From: Salisapilia sapeloensis | Taxonomy: Eukaryota > Oomycota > Peronosporomycetes > Peronosporales > Salisapiliaceae | DNA length: 47,123 nucleotides | Direction: 5' to 3' | NCBI GenBank assembly: GCA_023334545.1 | Contig: JAADVB010000150.1 | Coordinates: 1 to 47,123 of the forward strand | Shown: piece after piece, positions 21,101 through 30,809 of the stretch | Numbering within the stretch: the first letter of the stretch is position 1 | Layout of the letters: each line of letters opens with the position of its first letter | Translations under genes and position numbers: made by a program | The notes under the pieces: generated by a model | Database searches by the model: none | What the model was told of the DNA's origin: nothing | Seen by the model: only the letters and a program-made list of their open reading frames with translations

Positions 21101-24100
21101 AAGACAACTCAGCATGTAGTTCCAGAACTACACGCGGTTGGGTCGAAGTATCACTTTGACTGTCTACTTGTGCCTCCTTGTCTTCCGAATGAGTAGAAGG
21201 GATGGAGCTGTTGACTGCTTTCGAAGACGGAGGCGACGTCACGTCTGAACCTACTTGATCACCTGCTGCAACAGGACTCTTCTCCGCAGGTATTTCGAGA
21301 TGACTCAAGTCTGATATCTTGACCTTGTCTTGTCCACTCGAACCTGCTTTACTATTACTACGCTTCGGTTGATTCTGTCGTGTATCTGGTCGATAGGCAG
21401 ACACGTCTGATCGTGGCGCAGGCATGTCATCATCAAACTCACTGCTCTCTTCTCCAGATTCAAAGTAGTCGAGCGACTGGAACTGGTTCGGATTCGACAG
21501 TTCATACGACTCGCGATGCAATTGCAAGTGAAAGATCTTTTGCTTAAGTGACAAAGCTGCTGCCATGACAAAGTACTCGACACGTAGAGCTACCTTTGGT
21601 AGCGCATTAAGGCACAGCGAAGTCATAAGTACGTTTAGGTCGTACACTTGGTACGGTACTCCATCTTCACTCTGATGCATCTCGGCGATGAGCTTCACAT
21701 GTAGTTGCTCATCATTGAAACCAAGAGCAAGATCGCCTACATTCGCAAGAGTAGGGAAGCTACTACTGTTTTGATCCGACGCAGGCGTCTGTTCATCAAC
21801 GCCATCCTTGGTATGATCGAAGCTCAACGATGCACCGAGCAGCTTTGTCTTCAGTGGACTATCGTCTGCACAATCCCTCACTGCGATTTCTTGTACTCCA
21901 AGTTCACACTTGAGAGGATGCATGTCAGGTCGACTGTTTCCAGAGAAGCTTAGTCGAACACAGTTAACGTCAAGTTCTGCAACAGCAGCAAATGAGTCAC
22001 TTGCGTATGATCTAGCGTCTCTCCAATTCGCATCTGGAGCAGTTTCCACATCGCCAAAGAGTGAAAACGTCGGATCTCGTGCAGGATGGAAACTGTCTTC
22101 ACTTGCTGCTCTCTCCAACCACGTGTCGAATTGCGCTTTCATCTTACTCTCCGCGACAAGCACTACCTTTATTTGTTTCAAGAAGACGTTTGCCTGGAGA
22201 CCATACCTCATCCAGTCCGGTTTATCCGATGCACTGTGTGCTAGATCCTCCTTTCCATTTTCCAAAGGAGTATCTTGACCAATAGAAGCACGTCTATCGT
22301 GTTCTTGACTGCTTTGCGTGCTCATTAAAGCCTCTGCGATCGGAATCGTAGATCCGTACGTGGCTTCTATTACTGTTGAAAGTGTCGCCTCTCCAGCATT
22401 CACACGTACAGGTTCGATGTCAATGGAAACAACGACATCCTCCGCCTTCTCTTCGGTAGTTGGCTCGAAGGACACTGGCAATGTACACTTTCCATGGAGT
22501 CCTGTGGGCTCAATTACATCAGGAATCGATCCTTCACATGCAACGTGTAGTTTCGATAGATCCAGTTGCAAGTCGAGGTATTGGCCACTCTCTGAACTAG
22601 CATCACCATGCGTTTGACTGGTAAAAGAGACACAACCGAGGTCGACTAGCAGTCCACTGCTGTACTCGTCTGCATCTGGAGCAAACGTCCGAGCTTTACT
22701 TCCTGGTAGGATGATATTCGGATGCAAGAGCTTTACACTAACAGTAAGAGAGGTGAATAGCATCAGGATAGAGTCATCCTTCGAGTGTTCACTCTCTTCA
22801 GCCTGATCAGCACTCTCCTGTACTAGTTTGCTGTCCTTCTGTTCATCCTCTTTCGCTTCTTCTTTCGCTTTTGGAGATGAGACACCAGGTGTCCTTCCAA
22901 CCATATCAATCGCATCAAAGAACGGCGTGGTGCTACTTTCCACTGCAGGACTTTTGAACTCGTTCTCATCAAAGGATGTAAAGTGGAGATCACGTAGATC
23001 CATCTTTCGATCATCCATAAACGTCGGCATGTCATTCGAGTAAGAACGATGCTTGCTCTCTGTATATGTATCCTCTTCTTCTGCTAGATATGCAGATAAA
23101 GGACCTCGGACGACAGAGTTTACAATTCGTTCGACAAAGTCTGGATTTGCGGAAATATCCAATGGATTTACGACGACTTGAAGCTTAGACTGGAAAGGTT
23201 CTTCCGCCACGTCGTGATCTACAGCTTTTAATCGAAGCGACAGGGTCAAAAGAGCTTTGTGTAAGTCATCTCCATTTGTCTCGATCCGTCCGACATTGAG
23301 ACCACATATCTCGCGATACGTCTTCTTACTCATTGACTTATCAAGAGAGGAGAAACTACTTAGCTTTGTAATCGTGTCGGAATCACGTTCCGACTCGCGA
23401 TGGTCTCCAGCAAACAAATCAAAGACTTTGACATCGCCGACAGTGGCTTCCACCGATGTCTCTCGTCCTCCACCCATCTCCAGCTGTAGCTTCGTTTGTA
23501 CTACTGCTGCTGACGACAATAGCTCCGATCGATCCGACACACAGATCGACACCGAGTGCACCCTCACTTTCACGTCGAAAGCGACTGGTTTCTTCACTAC
23601 AGACCTATCCTCTTCCTTTTGCTCTGGCGTGCCAAAGTGTTGTGTAACGAAGTTCTGTCTCGCCTTATCCAAGTCTGCTCGGACGGACTCGGTCAAGCTT
23701 GGTGGCATGGTAAAGTCTTGGTTTGCTGTCGCTGATAATTCCAGCGGAGGGATGTCTCCGCCCAGTCCAACGTCCATGAAAGACGTATCTGGTGTCTGCT
23801 CAGACATGGGAGCTGCTTGTGGTATATTCAGCTTCCTCGACGTCTCTTCTAGCATCTCCAACAAAGAGCAGACGTAGGACTGGTCAAAGTTGACGTGCAG
23901 AGCTCCGACACGAACATTCAAGTCGTTACTGACTGGCAGACCAGTGCTCGTGTCTGAGTACGAGTTGTATACTAGTTCCAACAAGTTTTCGGGTGGTCCG
24001 TCCTTTGGAGAAGACTTAGAGTCTTCTTTCGTACTGTCATTCGAGCGCTGGATAGAGATTACACGTTCACGTTGTCTCGCTAGAGTACGTGTGCGAGGCA

Positions 24101-27100
24101 ACCGGACGTTTGCAAAGCTAGCACCACGTCGCTGAGGCTTCCTTAATGCAAAGGGAGCTTTGATGGTAGGACAAGAGAAGAGCAAGTGTTCTCGAGAACT
24201 GTCATTGTCTTCAAAGAAGTCTTCGACTTCCAGAGAGCGGAAAGACAGGTTCATCTGACTAGACAATGTCCGTTGATTCATACGCATATGCAGACCTTGT
24301 AGCTTAAGCAAGATGGTTCCACTATCACCACTGCCTTCATCCACACCTGAGGATTCAAAGCGGTAGGAAGCAGTAGATGTGATAAAGTTTGACTGAGGTT
24401 TCTGTAGACGAACGGAAATGGATGGGAATGATAGAGATAGTACGAGTAGCTTTCTATCGATCACTTGGGCAGGCGCATTGGGAAAGAAGAACTGCTTTCG
24501 CCTTTTAGCTCGACGAATCGAGCGCATGTAGCTAGATTGAGGATCCTCTGACTGAGCACTCTCGTCTTTCGCAGACACAAAGCTACTTTCCGACTCGCCA
24601 TTCGTGTCTTCATCCGCGACACTAAACCACGTATCATCACTGTCACTCGAGTCTGCATCCGAGTCATCTTCTTTGCCTTCTTCATACGATTTCTGTCGCT
24701 CCATAAACTTATCCAGTGCATTCGAACTAAGGAAACTCTGACGTCGACTTGCCATGTATTCGTCACCTCCATCCAGACCAGCAACACCGAATGGATCAAA
24801 GATACTAGAAGCAAAGATCGACGCTGCCTGTGCTTCCGCTGCCATTCCACCTCCATCCTCTTCTTTCTCTTCAACCTTAAATCGATCTGCGAGAATCAAG
24901 AGCTGATAGTACTTTTCCATGGACATTTTAAACGTCAGTGCTGGCAAGTCTGCATTCACATACATCCTCGTGAGCGCTGGGTCTAACGGAAGGACCGACT
25001 TGCGCATTGTTACATGTAAATCAAGCCGTTCGACAAGTTCATAGTCGCGCTCTTCATCGTACAAGTATCCTACATGAGCAGGTCGATCTGAATGATTCGC
25101 CATCTTGGTGCGACCGTATGGGATCAAGAGCAAGTGGATGTTTGTGACCTTGAGCTTGAATTTATCATAGAACTCTTCTTTCCAGTGGACAGCACTCTCG
25201 CCTTTTTCCGCTTCATCGTAGAGCTGCTTTACGAACGATGTACTAGATGGCGTTGGCGGTGCATTCCAGGACGTGCGTTGTACTTGGGACGACATGCTAT
25301 CTCTGTCTCCATCCAGATTCAATGTACTCAAGCGATCGGTGTGGAAGCTAATATGGCCTAGATCTACAATAAGACGTCCACAGTTGTAGTCCGTGTCGCT
25401 CTCAGGAATGATGACGACAGGTGCTTGGATGCGTAAATCCATTGCCATTGCAACGTGGTTGGCAAGAACGTAGTTCAGCTTAGCCTCCGTTCTCGCTCTC
25501 AAGTTGACAATCTCATTAAACGATGCGACTTCGAGCTCTGCCCAAAGTCCAAGCACTTTCGGTGTTGTTATGAATGTATTGAACCTCTCCCAGCACTTGG
25601 CAGTTGGTGACAGGACGATTTCCAGCGGTTCCAAGTACGCAAAGATACTTGCATCAGATGTCGTGTTATGCGGCGTTGTTTCGTAGCTGAGAAAGAAGAT
25701 CGAGCCTTCGTTCTCACCTTTTCCTACAGCTCTCCCATCTTGTTTTCTACTGACGAGACGAGAGAAGACAGAGCTTTCGGCACTTTCATCAAACGCTTCA
25801 ATCGCATGGAGTGACAGATCCGCCTTGAAAAACTCATTACGACCACTTCCAGCAACCTGGAGCTGCGTGAATGTGCACCGGAGGAAGTCTACTGGCGAGT
25901 ACTTGATGCTGTACGAAGGATCATCACGCTTTAACGCGCGACCAGTTTGTGGATCGCTCGCTAGTGTTAGGGAGCCTTTAGCTAGCGTAATTGTAAAGCG
26001 ATGATCGTCTACCGGTTCTTCATACTCGTCCGTATTAGCACGTTTCTGCTTCTTGCGCTGACTCTTGGCACGACGAGATGGATCGTACTCTAGGATGCGG
26101 TACAGTTCTCTCATTTCGACTTCCGGGAGCACTCGCCTGGGCACGCTGTCTTCCACGTCGTCACTATCTGACGTCGCAAGCTTCGACGTCCACCCGAACA
26201 TCCATGCACCCCATGTCTGATATTTTTGCTCCGTTGGCTCACTCGAGTCCGTCGCTTCTGTGTCAGCAGACTCTGTATCGGAAGCTTTCGATGACCAAGC
26301 TGCTGGAGGAGTCGGCAATTCACTCGAAACGCTTTTATCTGAAGTCGACTGGATCGAACGTAGCTCTTTATCTGCACAGAAACGGAAGAAGAGGATGTCT
26401 TCAATCGGTCTCTTTCGCTCAATTTCTTCCAGTTGCTTCTCGACCTGCTCTTTACTAGTACTATCGTAAGCACTATGTTTACTCTCCTCTTCTTCCGTGT
26501 CATCGTCATCCCACGTGTGGACGTGCTGAGCCTCTCGACTAGCCTTGTGAATCCATAACTGGACGTATTTGAGTCGATCTTGTCGACGCTGCTTCATGTA
26601 CGCCCACGTCCATTTCTTCCGTTTCTCTCGAACGTCCTTGACGACACTGTCAATAGCAAACGTCCACCAGTCTCGTGCACTTGGATCTGGATTCTCAGGT
26701 CGATTCGCTTTATACTTTTGGTACTTAGACAATTGCTCCGGTAATTGGAGGGCGGTCGCGAGGTACAATAGGTCACAATACTGAGACTCTTCCATGCGAA
26801 TTGCTAATTCATCAACATTCACATCTAGCTCGATCTTAGGTCCATGTGATGGATCTGTACTGACTGCCACGCGGGCACTTGCGTCGATAGGACGTAGCAA
26901 AAAGTGGTGTTGCTGGCTCGATGGATAAAGCTGGGGGTGGAAGTATGATCGGTCGTCCGAGCGCTTCGGTACCGACCAGTTAAAGGCACTTGTGAATTCT
27001 TCCAAGGAACATGTTGTACAATCGAGGCTTCGGCCGTTCTGCACGAGGTCGCAGTGCGGATCGAGGTAGACGCTAAGATGGTTTAGCTCGATGGCTTTAT

Positions 27101-27704
27101 ATACACGAGAATCGTCCGACGAGCCTTTCGCGGACTGCCATGCCGAATTTGTGGATTGGACGTGCACGGACTCGACAGTCAGTCCCAAGGAGAATGGATG
27201 ATCGCCTGTCGTATAGTCCTCGACGCGTACATGCACACGTCGAAAGTGGAGTTCGACGTTTTCTACGATTTTATTAATCAATCTTTCAGTGAACCCACTC
27301 TCCCGAGTCTCTGCAGCAGCATCCATTGCTCTCTCATCTGCTTTAGCCTGTGCATATCTATCTTCCAGCATCTTCTTCTTGATCCGATACGGATCGAGTG
27401 CAGCCAACGCTGCATCCACGTCTTCTTCCGTACGTACAAGCGCATAGACATCATCAATCGTAATGACAATAGAGTCCGTTTGCAGTCGGTTCCAAGGAAT
27501 CTGCAGCTCGACGCTACCAACCACCCCTCGTGTCAGTGACAGAGCTGGGTGGTCCGCCACGACTTCCGGTCGCAGCTCCAAGTCTTTCAAAACGACATAT
27601 CCAGACCATACAGCGACGTTGATCTTGTCACTGGAGAAGCATGCCGGATCGATGAAGCTGCCGAGGGCATTCGTCAGCAGCCCCGTGACAAGCGTCTCGA
27701 ACAT
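15165..27704 (-). CDS. VPS13: VPS13 family bridge-type lipid transfer protein
   Basis: One uninterrupted frame of 4179 aa starting at the ATG at 27704. VPS13 proteins are long hydrophobic-groove rods that move bulk phospholipid between organelles at contact sites. The chorein N-terminus is clear (MFETLVTGLLTNALGSF, then NVAVWSGYVVLKDLELR). The long middle is made of repeated beta-groove segments separated by acidic, serine-rich linkers (for example near residues 1000-1050). The VAB/SHR-BD adaptor-binding region lies roughly at 3050-3420 (GWSWSGAVPL). The conserved C-terminal part has SVDVLGNPMIAWKNMKGG near 3835 and an ALGIGRGTLSL helix region, and a PH-like end starts near 4025 (GYLGHVDLTQKCFLVTKKR). 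The length is slightly above yeast Vps13 and human VPS13A/C. It shares a 187-bp promoter region with striatin. Which of the several VPS13 paralogues this is cannot be told. Confidence 0.95.
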   Translation of the reverse strand: MFETLVTGLLTNALGSFIDPACFSSDKINVAVWSGYVVLKDLELRPEVVADHPALSLTRGVVGSVELQIPWNRLQTDSIVITIDDVYALVRTEEDVDAALAALDPYRIKKKMLEDRYAQAKADERAMDAAAETRESGFTERLINKIVENVELHFRRVHVRVEDYTTGDHPFSLGLTVESVHVQSTNSAWQSAKGSSDDSRVYKAIELNHLSVYLDPHCDLVQNGRSLDCTTCSLEEFTSAFNWSVPKRSDDRSYFHPQLYPSSQQHHFLLRPIDASARVAVSTDPSHGPKIELDVNVDELAIRMEESQYCDLLYLATALQLPEQLSKYQKYKANRPENPDPSARDWWTFAIDSVVKDVREKRKKWTWAYMKQRRQDRLKYVQLWIHKASREAQHVHTWDDDDTEEEESKHSAYDSTSKEQVEKQLEEIERKRPIEDILFFRFCADKELRSIQSTSDKSVSSELPTPPAAWSSKASDTESADTEATDSSEPTEQKYQTWGAWMFGWTSKLATSDSDDVEDSVPRRVLPEVEMRELYRILEYDPSRRAKSQRKKQKRANTDEYEEPVDDHRFTITLAKGSLTLASDPQTGRALKRDDPSYSIKYSPVDFLRCTFTQLQVAGSGRNEFFKADLSLHAIEAFDESAESSVFSRLVSRKQDGRAVGKGENEGSIFFLSYETTPHNTTSDASIFAYLEPLEIVLSPTAKCWERFNTFITTPKVLGLWAELEVASFNEIVNLRARTEAKLNYVLANHVAMAMDLRIQAPVVIIPESDTDYNCGRLIVDLGHISFHTDRLSTLNLDGDRDSMSSQVQRTSWNAPPTPSSTSFVKQLYDEAEKGESAVHWKEEFYDKFKLKVTNIHLLLIPYGRTKMANHSDRPAHVGYLYDEERDYELVERLDLHVTMRKSVLPLDPALTRMYVNADLPALTFKMSMEKYYQLLILADRFKVEEKEEDGGGMAAEAQAASIFASSIFDPFGVAGLDGGDEYMASRRQSFLSSNALDKFMERQKSYEEGKEDDSDADSSDSDDTWFSVADEDTNGESESSFVSAKDESAQSEDPQSSYMRSIRRAKRRKQFFFPNAPAQVIDRKLLVLSLSFPSISVRLQKPQSNFITSTASYRFESSGVDEGSGDSGTILLKLQGLHMRMNQRTLSSQMNLSFRSLEVEDFFEDNDSSREHLLFSCPTIKAPFALRKPQRRGASFANVRLPRTRTLARQRERVISIQRSNDSTKEDSKSSPKDGPPENLLELVYNSYSDTSTGLPVSNDLNVRVGALHVNFDQSYVCSLLEMLEETSRKLNIPQAAPMSEQTPDTSFMDVGLGGDIPPLELSATANQDFTMPPSLTESVRADLDKARQNFVTQHFGTPEQKEEDRSVVKKPVAFDVKVRVHSVSICVSDRSELLSSAAVVQTKLQLEMGGGRETSVEATVGDVKVFDLFAGDHRESERDSDTITKLSSFSSLDKSMSKKTYREICGLNVGRIETNGDDLHKALLTLSLRLKAVDHDVAEEPFQSKLQVVVNPLDISANPDFVERIVNSVVRGPLSAYLAEEEDTYTESKHRSYSNDMPTFMDDRKMDLRDLHFTSFDENEFKSPAVESSTTPFFDAIDMVGRTPGVSSPKAKEEAKEDEQKDSKLVQESADQAEESEHSKDDSILMLFTSLTVSVKLLHPNIILPGSKARTFAPDADEYSSGLLVDLGCVSFTSQTHGDASSESGQYLDLQLDLSKLHVACEGSIPDVIEPTGLHGKCTLPVSFEPTTEEKAEDVVVSIDIEPVRVNAGEATLSTVIEATYGSTIPIAEALMSTQSSQEHDRRASIGQDTPLENGKEDLAHSASDKPDWMRYGLQANVFLKQIKVVLVAESKMKAQFDTWLERAASEDSFHPARDPTFSLFGDVETAPDANWRDARSYASDSFAAVAELDVNCVRLSFSGNSRPDMHPLKCELGVQEIAVRDCADDSPLKTKLLGASLSFDHTKDGVDEQTPASDQNSSSFPTLANVGDLALGFNDEQLHVKLIAEMHQSEDGVPYQVYDLNVLMTSLCLNALPKVALRVEYFVMAAALSLKQKIFHLQLHRESYELSNPNQFQSLDYFESGEESSEFDDDMPAPRSDVSAYRPDTRQNQPKRSNSKAGSSGQDKVKISDLSHLEIPAEKSPVAAGDQVGSDVTSPPSSKAVNSSIPSTHSEDKEAQVDSQSDTSTQPRVVLELHAELSSFEILLLSVDDAGEASGSVLSSKLTANAKASYVKEQDMMLTYPEIMDASADLEKINVAVKTSVEREAESDPLPSSELHELWRIVEPFDVTLNSSSRLHTSSSSTNVTSSLSDNTLFQGQELHLPSSSKWIQHQVRADVGLITSRLSYRDLPLFLKLGLSITSALSAHTNIQQTFGNSWEAVLKEEEVWLVNDNLSDKAPSENEAVESSHMSNEALKPAAILEAHLDAKGVQLRLINNMVDQESPVVGLRVDSISMALRFGADIQTIVAAHCHLEAWYHNLRLVASEPLIEPWNVQVNLAKVSNGSRNEDVDTVEEGACWDLSVSSKEYLQLNVTDAFMANMIAAQRAWRWVQADGGDPREMTNYSSYRIRNDTGMTLKYWGHACQGSSLEPGVEEPLEFADKSDTLLDFVRQHSGAGNEMGESSPVPFSLRNRHLYICVEGENAMDAEDMGVRKWQSEVAIPVDQLDSRLYALTEVNAEADSSSVKRCECVIDVFVERGCKFFVVRSTLLLDNNTASDLEVEFMPPPRKQSPMHHQRSGHTHPTPSWKTVLEAGSMMHVPLNLSSAAEGFMMVRPPPMKSLTTDRHTLPKAYAKERVHLPIFDRGDDSDKALNGDGMASHCVVKFHRLYNDRPVRPFVMSAMLSNTTTALYQRTLSFRPPLFLRNLTAGALEYSLSTPNDWEPSVDSDASSSAKMGWENSQQRLRERGSINVADSMLWHLSDRSTPLELRVRMKGFEWSDPFLVTEELEDGVQRLRMKDVVTDAFLYMTVETQEGAGRCHEILLYVPYWIVNATNLHLEFAFDERFTGREHPTALLAGQRRLDREELLSKEEQQRPTRNRGENPHIIHQLRSERKEEDVESEVATRSVKNTDRSGRKRQRKLHHASLLPSVPNVKGILDLLPKSIDDTKESDQLEVLQACYSDYKASKGHVRFRVNDDAFDKTKRIPRHEWSDSIMLDQTGTSGQLEATDMSSGRTYSVGYSISTAKGQYSRTKVIMLTPRFMLINALGSAIEVCHSSKKGSPPVTPDVGAHMQIARKNEPSVSGGVVLEAGAYADFHWTSDLANVRTIRCRVAEPGWSWSGAVPLSETGDFAVRVQHESTREVRLIRINFKLDGPCVCVYFREESPAAAPYRIENFSLETLRVHQYRVRRSEVLLPHHSLEYSWDEPTQEQLLMVDMLPSAAGDNSRPVRIGTFRLDHLQTYPDELGGALGVAILADGPTRVLRFTDTRLRQGRNYRSIVPGPERVPASPQSTKFLHHFVPTPSVSLQVMLQGVGISIIDGEPKELLYISISNVQFETLVSASSREEDRAIIARVGDGGEEYLQRERPTQITASRFQLGDMQIDHQLPSTPFPVLLRFANRGARELEPQSSKLLAPAVRICIVKQDDHASVNFIRHFSAHLVPVHTRVDGSLLYQLLPMFAHGKEYAETTLGDDRAVGRVSSMVADKSLLLDDLNSSLEVGVEVVEAMHEDRTTSVTGTQSTMSRRQSTVTGRRKKLTSHPSPGKLASKEMAKKLYFEEFHIGAIRAMVSFSFGATSGREEDAADGASGTYTTNLRRHTQITVGPLRLLLNAIGASLAKIANAPFHLNSVDINHSFVQADALGARIGAHYQREALRQAYVILGSVDVLGNPMIAWKNMKGGFYDFFHEPVHGIMQSPQQFALGIGRGTLSLTRASVYTFLDFNTRILTACTLGLSEACLKLDDYTGYPATRNVYQGFAQGIAGLAVAPIHSFEVSGMKGVFPGLLAGAFGLVLKPLLGLSLATSVTTAKLRDAVDPSTKALLLRSRPPRHIDYKTKRLKVYSYVESLGEEIVGKLRGGRYRKDGYLGHVDLTQKCFLVTKKRVLMLQVKPDQSYTIEWELSAEELVLVESKTSKPDLLTFYYMTENLEQIHHLGFSLQKHEVSMPAKKIMFVQAMLQQQERSFMTQMTSSTNLLRSMSFSTPLVSHPPPEGSGKTMPATYPIFQIENIPTSRRPSAA

Positions 27705-27891
27705 TGCGCTTCCGACTTACTGTCCTTTGTTGGCATTTGTCCTGCATTATTACATTTAATTGCTTTTGATCCAATTTATTCATATTACTAAGTCTCGTTA
27801 TAATAAATATGTTTGTGAGGTGTCCTGTAAAAACATGGCTAGAGCCTAGGATATTCAATTCCCGAACCGACGACAGACGCTCGAGGTGGAG
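27705..27891. promoter_or_regulatory. Divergent promoter region VPS13 / striatin
   Basis: 187 bp lie between the two start codons, AT-rich in the centre. A CCAAT pentamer is present at 27771-27775 on the plus strand. No other box is convincing. Confidence 0.5.
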
Positions 27892-29919
27892 ATGGATAGC
27901 GTGGACTCGGCGCTACGGTTCTTGCAACGGCAGTTTGCGAGTGTCGCTGATGAAGAGACAAAGTGGAAAAAAGAGCGTACAAGTTTAGAAAACCGTGTGA
28001 AAGAGCTGGAGGAAGAGCGGGAGGCACAGGAGACTGCTTATAAAGATGCTCTCATGCGTATTAAAATGCTCGAGTTTGCACTGAAGCAAGAGCGAGGTCG
28101 ATACCTCAACTCTTCCGCACCTGTGACATCTGTCGTGCATACGAATCTCCATTTGAAAAAGTCTACTAGCAATACACTAAGCGACAGTGGACGTACAAAT
28201 TCCATTACAATATCAAGACCGATTGAAAAAGCGACATCGTCCGAGTCACCAGCACAGAGTCCATCCAGTCAGAAATCACACGAGATCTTTCGTCTTGATA
28301 GCAATACTTCTTCCAAAAGCACTTCTTCGAAAGATGGCATGGAGATCACACGACCGCGGATTCTATCTCGAGCGGCATCCGGTCAGGACCAAACGGTCGA
28401 ACGTATGCTCTACTACGTTTGCATTTACATACGAGACTCATCTAATGTCTTGTGCATAGGAACGGTGGAGACTACCAAGCCAGCAAGTATTCCTTTAGCG
28501 CCGAAATCTGCGTTTAAACCTCATAAGCTCAAGCTCAAGCTATCAAGTCACATGGTACGTACCTTCAAGCTGATCAGACACATCCTGGGTATTCATAGAG
28601 ATGGTAGGATGGTATCCGATCACTTGCTTTCCATCCGACGGAACCGCTCTTGATCTCTGGGAGCGAAGACAGCACAGCTAAAGTATGGAACTTGAATGCA
28701 CTCGCTTCTGGTCCACCACCTTCTCGGTATGAATCTTGCTAGCTTTATCGACTCACTCGCTTATAAAATTATTTTTAGGGCGGTCGAGATGGATGCTTTC
28801 ATGACTGTACGATGCCATACGGACAGTGTCTTGGCCGTAGCAGCGATCGGGTCGGAGAATTATCCGAACAATGCTCCGAATCGCGTCGGTGCGTTCGCCA
28901 CTGCTGGTCGAGACGGCAGTATCTGTCTCATTGACTTTCCATCCGGTGAACGAGAGACGAGTGAACCTCTGACGTACGAAGAGTATCAGGGCATGAAGTC
29001 TCACGTGATTAAACGCGCACATGAAGATGCCGTATGGGATCTACATACGCACCCACTATCCAACCTGCTCTTTTCCGCTGGTGCAGACGGCGTCGTACGT
29101 TCATGGGGCATTACCACAGGTAACTGACACTACTCTCATTCCGTATATCGTATATCTAATAGGCGTTTAGAGTTGAGTTTAAAGAGTGAGCTTCGGTGCA
29201 CGTCTCGATCTCTTCCGTCTGGTGCAGGTATTCTCGTGTGTCTAGTAGATGCTCCTGTCATGATACTGATATGCACACAATTGTAGCATCTAGCAAAGTT
29301 CCGTTCATCCCGACATCTGTCCATACGCTTCCTTCCGACACCAAGACATGCGCTGTCGGGTACACTTGTGGCAGCATCGCTCAATTCGATTTCCATGGCG
29401 AACAGCTCGTACAGTTACTACGTTCGACCGAGTCGGACTTTAGCAGTCGAGACTCGAGAGATGGACAGGTGAACCAAATCGTAGCACATCCGACGCTCCC
29501 GCTCGTCTTTGCTGCTCATCAGGACAAGAAGATTCGAGTTTATGATCTTCGAGCAGGTACATTCGATCCATTTGTGCTTGTGGCATGTGTTGCTGATGGA
29601 AGGATGTAGGCGACTGCGTTGGGTCGTTTGCTGCGCACCAGGATAGCGTGTCGTCTCTCTCTATCGACTCTTCCGGCCTCAACCTTGCGTCTGTCGGACA
29701 TGATGGTTCTCTTCGCGTGTGGTCCGTTTCGGAACGCCATTGCATCTTTGAACAACAGGTAGCTAGTGTCTTGTCGATATCTTGCGAATGGAACTGATGG
29801 AAGCATTGTAGGCACATCGGCACAAGATGGCGGAATCAGTACACTCGGTGGCGTACCACCCGTCTCGCAACTTTATCGCGACGGGCGGTGCCGACAGTCT
29901 GATCAAAGTATACCAGTGA
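27892..29919 (+). CDS. STRN: Striatin-family WD40 protein (STRIPAK scaffold)
   Basis: Eight exons: 27892-28402, 28460-28554, 28608-28726, 28779-29119, 29171-29227, 29287-29556, 29610-29758, 29812-29919; 549 aa. Introns are 57, 53, 52, 51, 59, 53 and 53 bp, all GT-AG. The N-terminus resembles the striatin coiled coil (FLQRQFASV, then RIKMLEFALKQERGRY, close to RIKMLEYALKQERAKY of animal striatins). A Ser/Thr-rich linker follows, then WD40 repeats: HMDGIRSLAFHP, LLISGSEDSTAKVWNL, AHEDAVWDLH, AAHQDSVSSL, and a last repeat with ESVHSVAYHPSRNFIATGGA ending in LIKVYQ. In animals and fungi striatins hold PP2A and GCK-type kinases together in STRIPAK, which controls polarity, septation and development. 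The first intron (57 nt) has no stop and keeps frame, so its retention would insert 19 residues. Exon 5 (57 nt) is short and least certain. Confidence 0.9.
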
Positions 29920-30072
29920 CTTTACATCTTGTTGTGTGAATAGTAGGAAAGGCAAAAAGAGAGAATGCATTTGCAGAAGCAGCAAGAGCAATGTCTTGTT
30001 TATTCTTAATTCTGTCACATGCTAGACGAAGCGTCTCTACATGGACACTAAGACAATACCTTTTTAGGTCGC

Positions 30073-30661
30073 TTAGATGACACCAATGCGGTTGGCAACG
30101 TCCAACGCATCGTAGTCAGGGGTCAGACGAACGTACGCCTTCTTCTGGCCATCCATCCTATCGACATGATGAGTATTGTGTATAAAGAGAGAGAGCTGGA
30201 TGGAGAATTCAAGGTGGACGGTGGCAAGCGATGGCTCATGTCGGTTTCGACTTGATCGCTGCCTTTCCATTCCAAAGAGCTCGACGCGAAATGGTGTACC
30301 TGATAAGCGTGTTGACCTTCTGGCACTTGATGTCGTACATCTGCTTCATGGCGTCCTTGATCTGACGCTTGTTGGCCTTAAGGTCGACGAGGAAGACAAG
30401 CGTGTTGTGGTCCTCAATCTTCTTCATGGCCGATTCCGTGGTCAAAGGAGCCTTGATGATACGGTACTTGTTCATCTTGGTGCGCGACGGCACGGCCTTG
30501 CGGGCGTACTTGGGCTGACGCGGAAGCGCAAGCGTCTTCGGGCGGTAGAAGTGCACGTTCGTGCGGACCTTGACGGCCTTGCCGTGGGAGCCCTTGAGCA
30601 TCTTCTTTGAGGTGGCCGCAGCCTTCTTGCCCGCAGGCGTCGTCGTGTCCTTGGGAGCCAT
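30073..30661 (-). CDS. RPL23A: Large-subunit ribosomal protein uL23 (RPL23A type)
   Basis: Two exons, 30661-30300 and 30157-30073, with a 142-bp intron, long for this window. Product 148 aa, usual for the family. uL23 sits near the polypeptide exit tunnel of the 60S subunit and contacts SRP and nascent-chain factors. The basic N-terminal tail ([20 protein letters not shown]) is followed by the conserved core: [52 protein letters not shown], and across the splice VNTLIR joined to [19 protein letters not shown]. The family usually has Pro where splicing gives Met. An in-frame ATG 48 nt upstream (30709) would add 16 residues; I prefer the MAPK start used by relatives. It is divergent from the phosphodiesterase gene at 30810. 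Confidence 0.95.
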
Positions 30662-30809
30662 CTCTACCTTGCTACTTCTGGTAAATGAGTTTTGATACGG
30701 TTTGGACATTGCAATCGGTTGGTTTGGAAATTTTAGCCAATAATATCCTTTATATATACATTTCAACCAATAAAAATGTAAACGTCCTTTCACAAGCGCC
30801 ATTGTAAAA
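30662..30809. promoter_or_regulatory. Divergent promoter uL23 / phosphodiesterase with paired CCAAT elements
   Basis: 148 bp between start codons. Two related 12-mers, ATTTTAGCCAAT (30730-30741) and ATTTCAACCAAT (30760-30771), lie exactly 30 bp apart, with a TATATATA tract (about 30752-30759) between them. In the uL23 direction both read as ATTGG boxes. The second is followed by AAAAATG. Conserved spacing suggests bound factors; function is inferred. Confidence 0.55.

Noticed and set aside
30158..30299. Possible box C/D snoRNA in the uL23 intron (ATGATGA at 30166-30172)
   Set aside because: The C-box-like heptamer is on the strand opposite to transcription and no matching CTGA box D is found.
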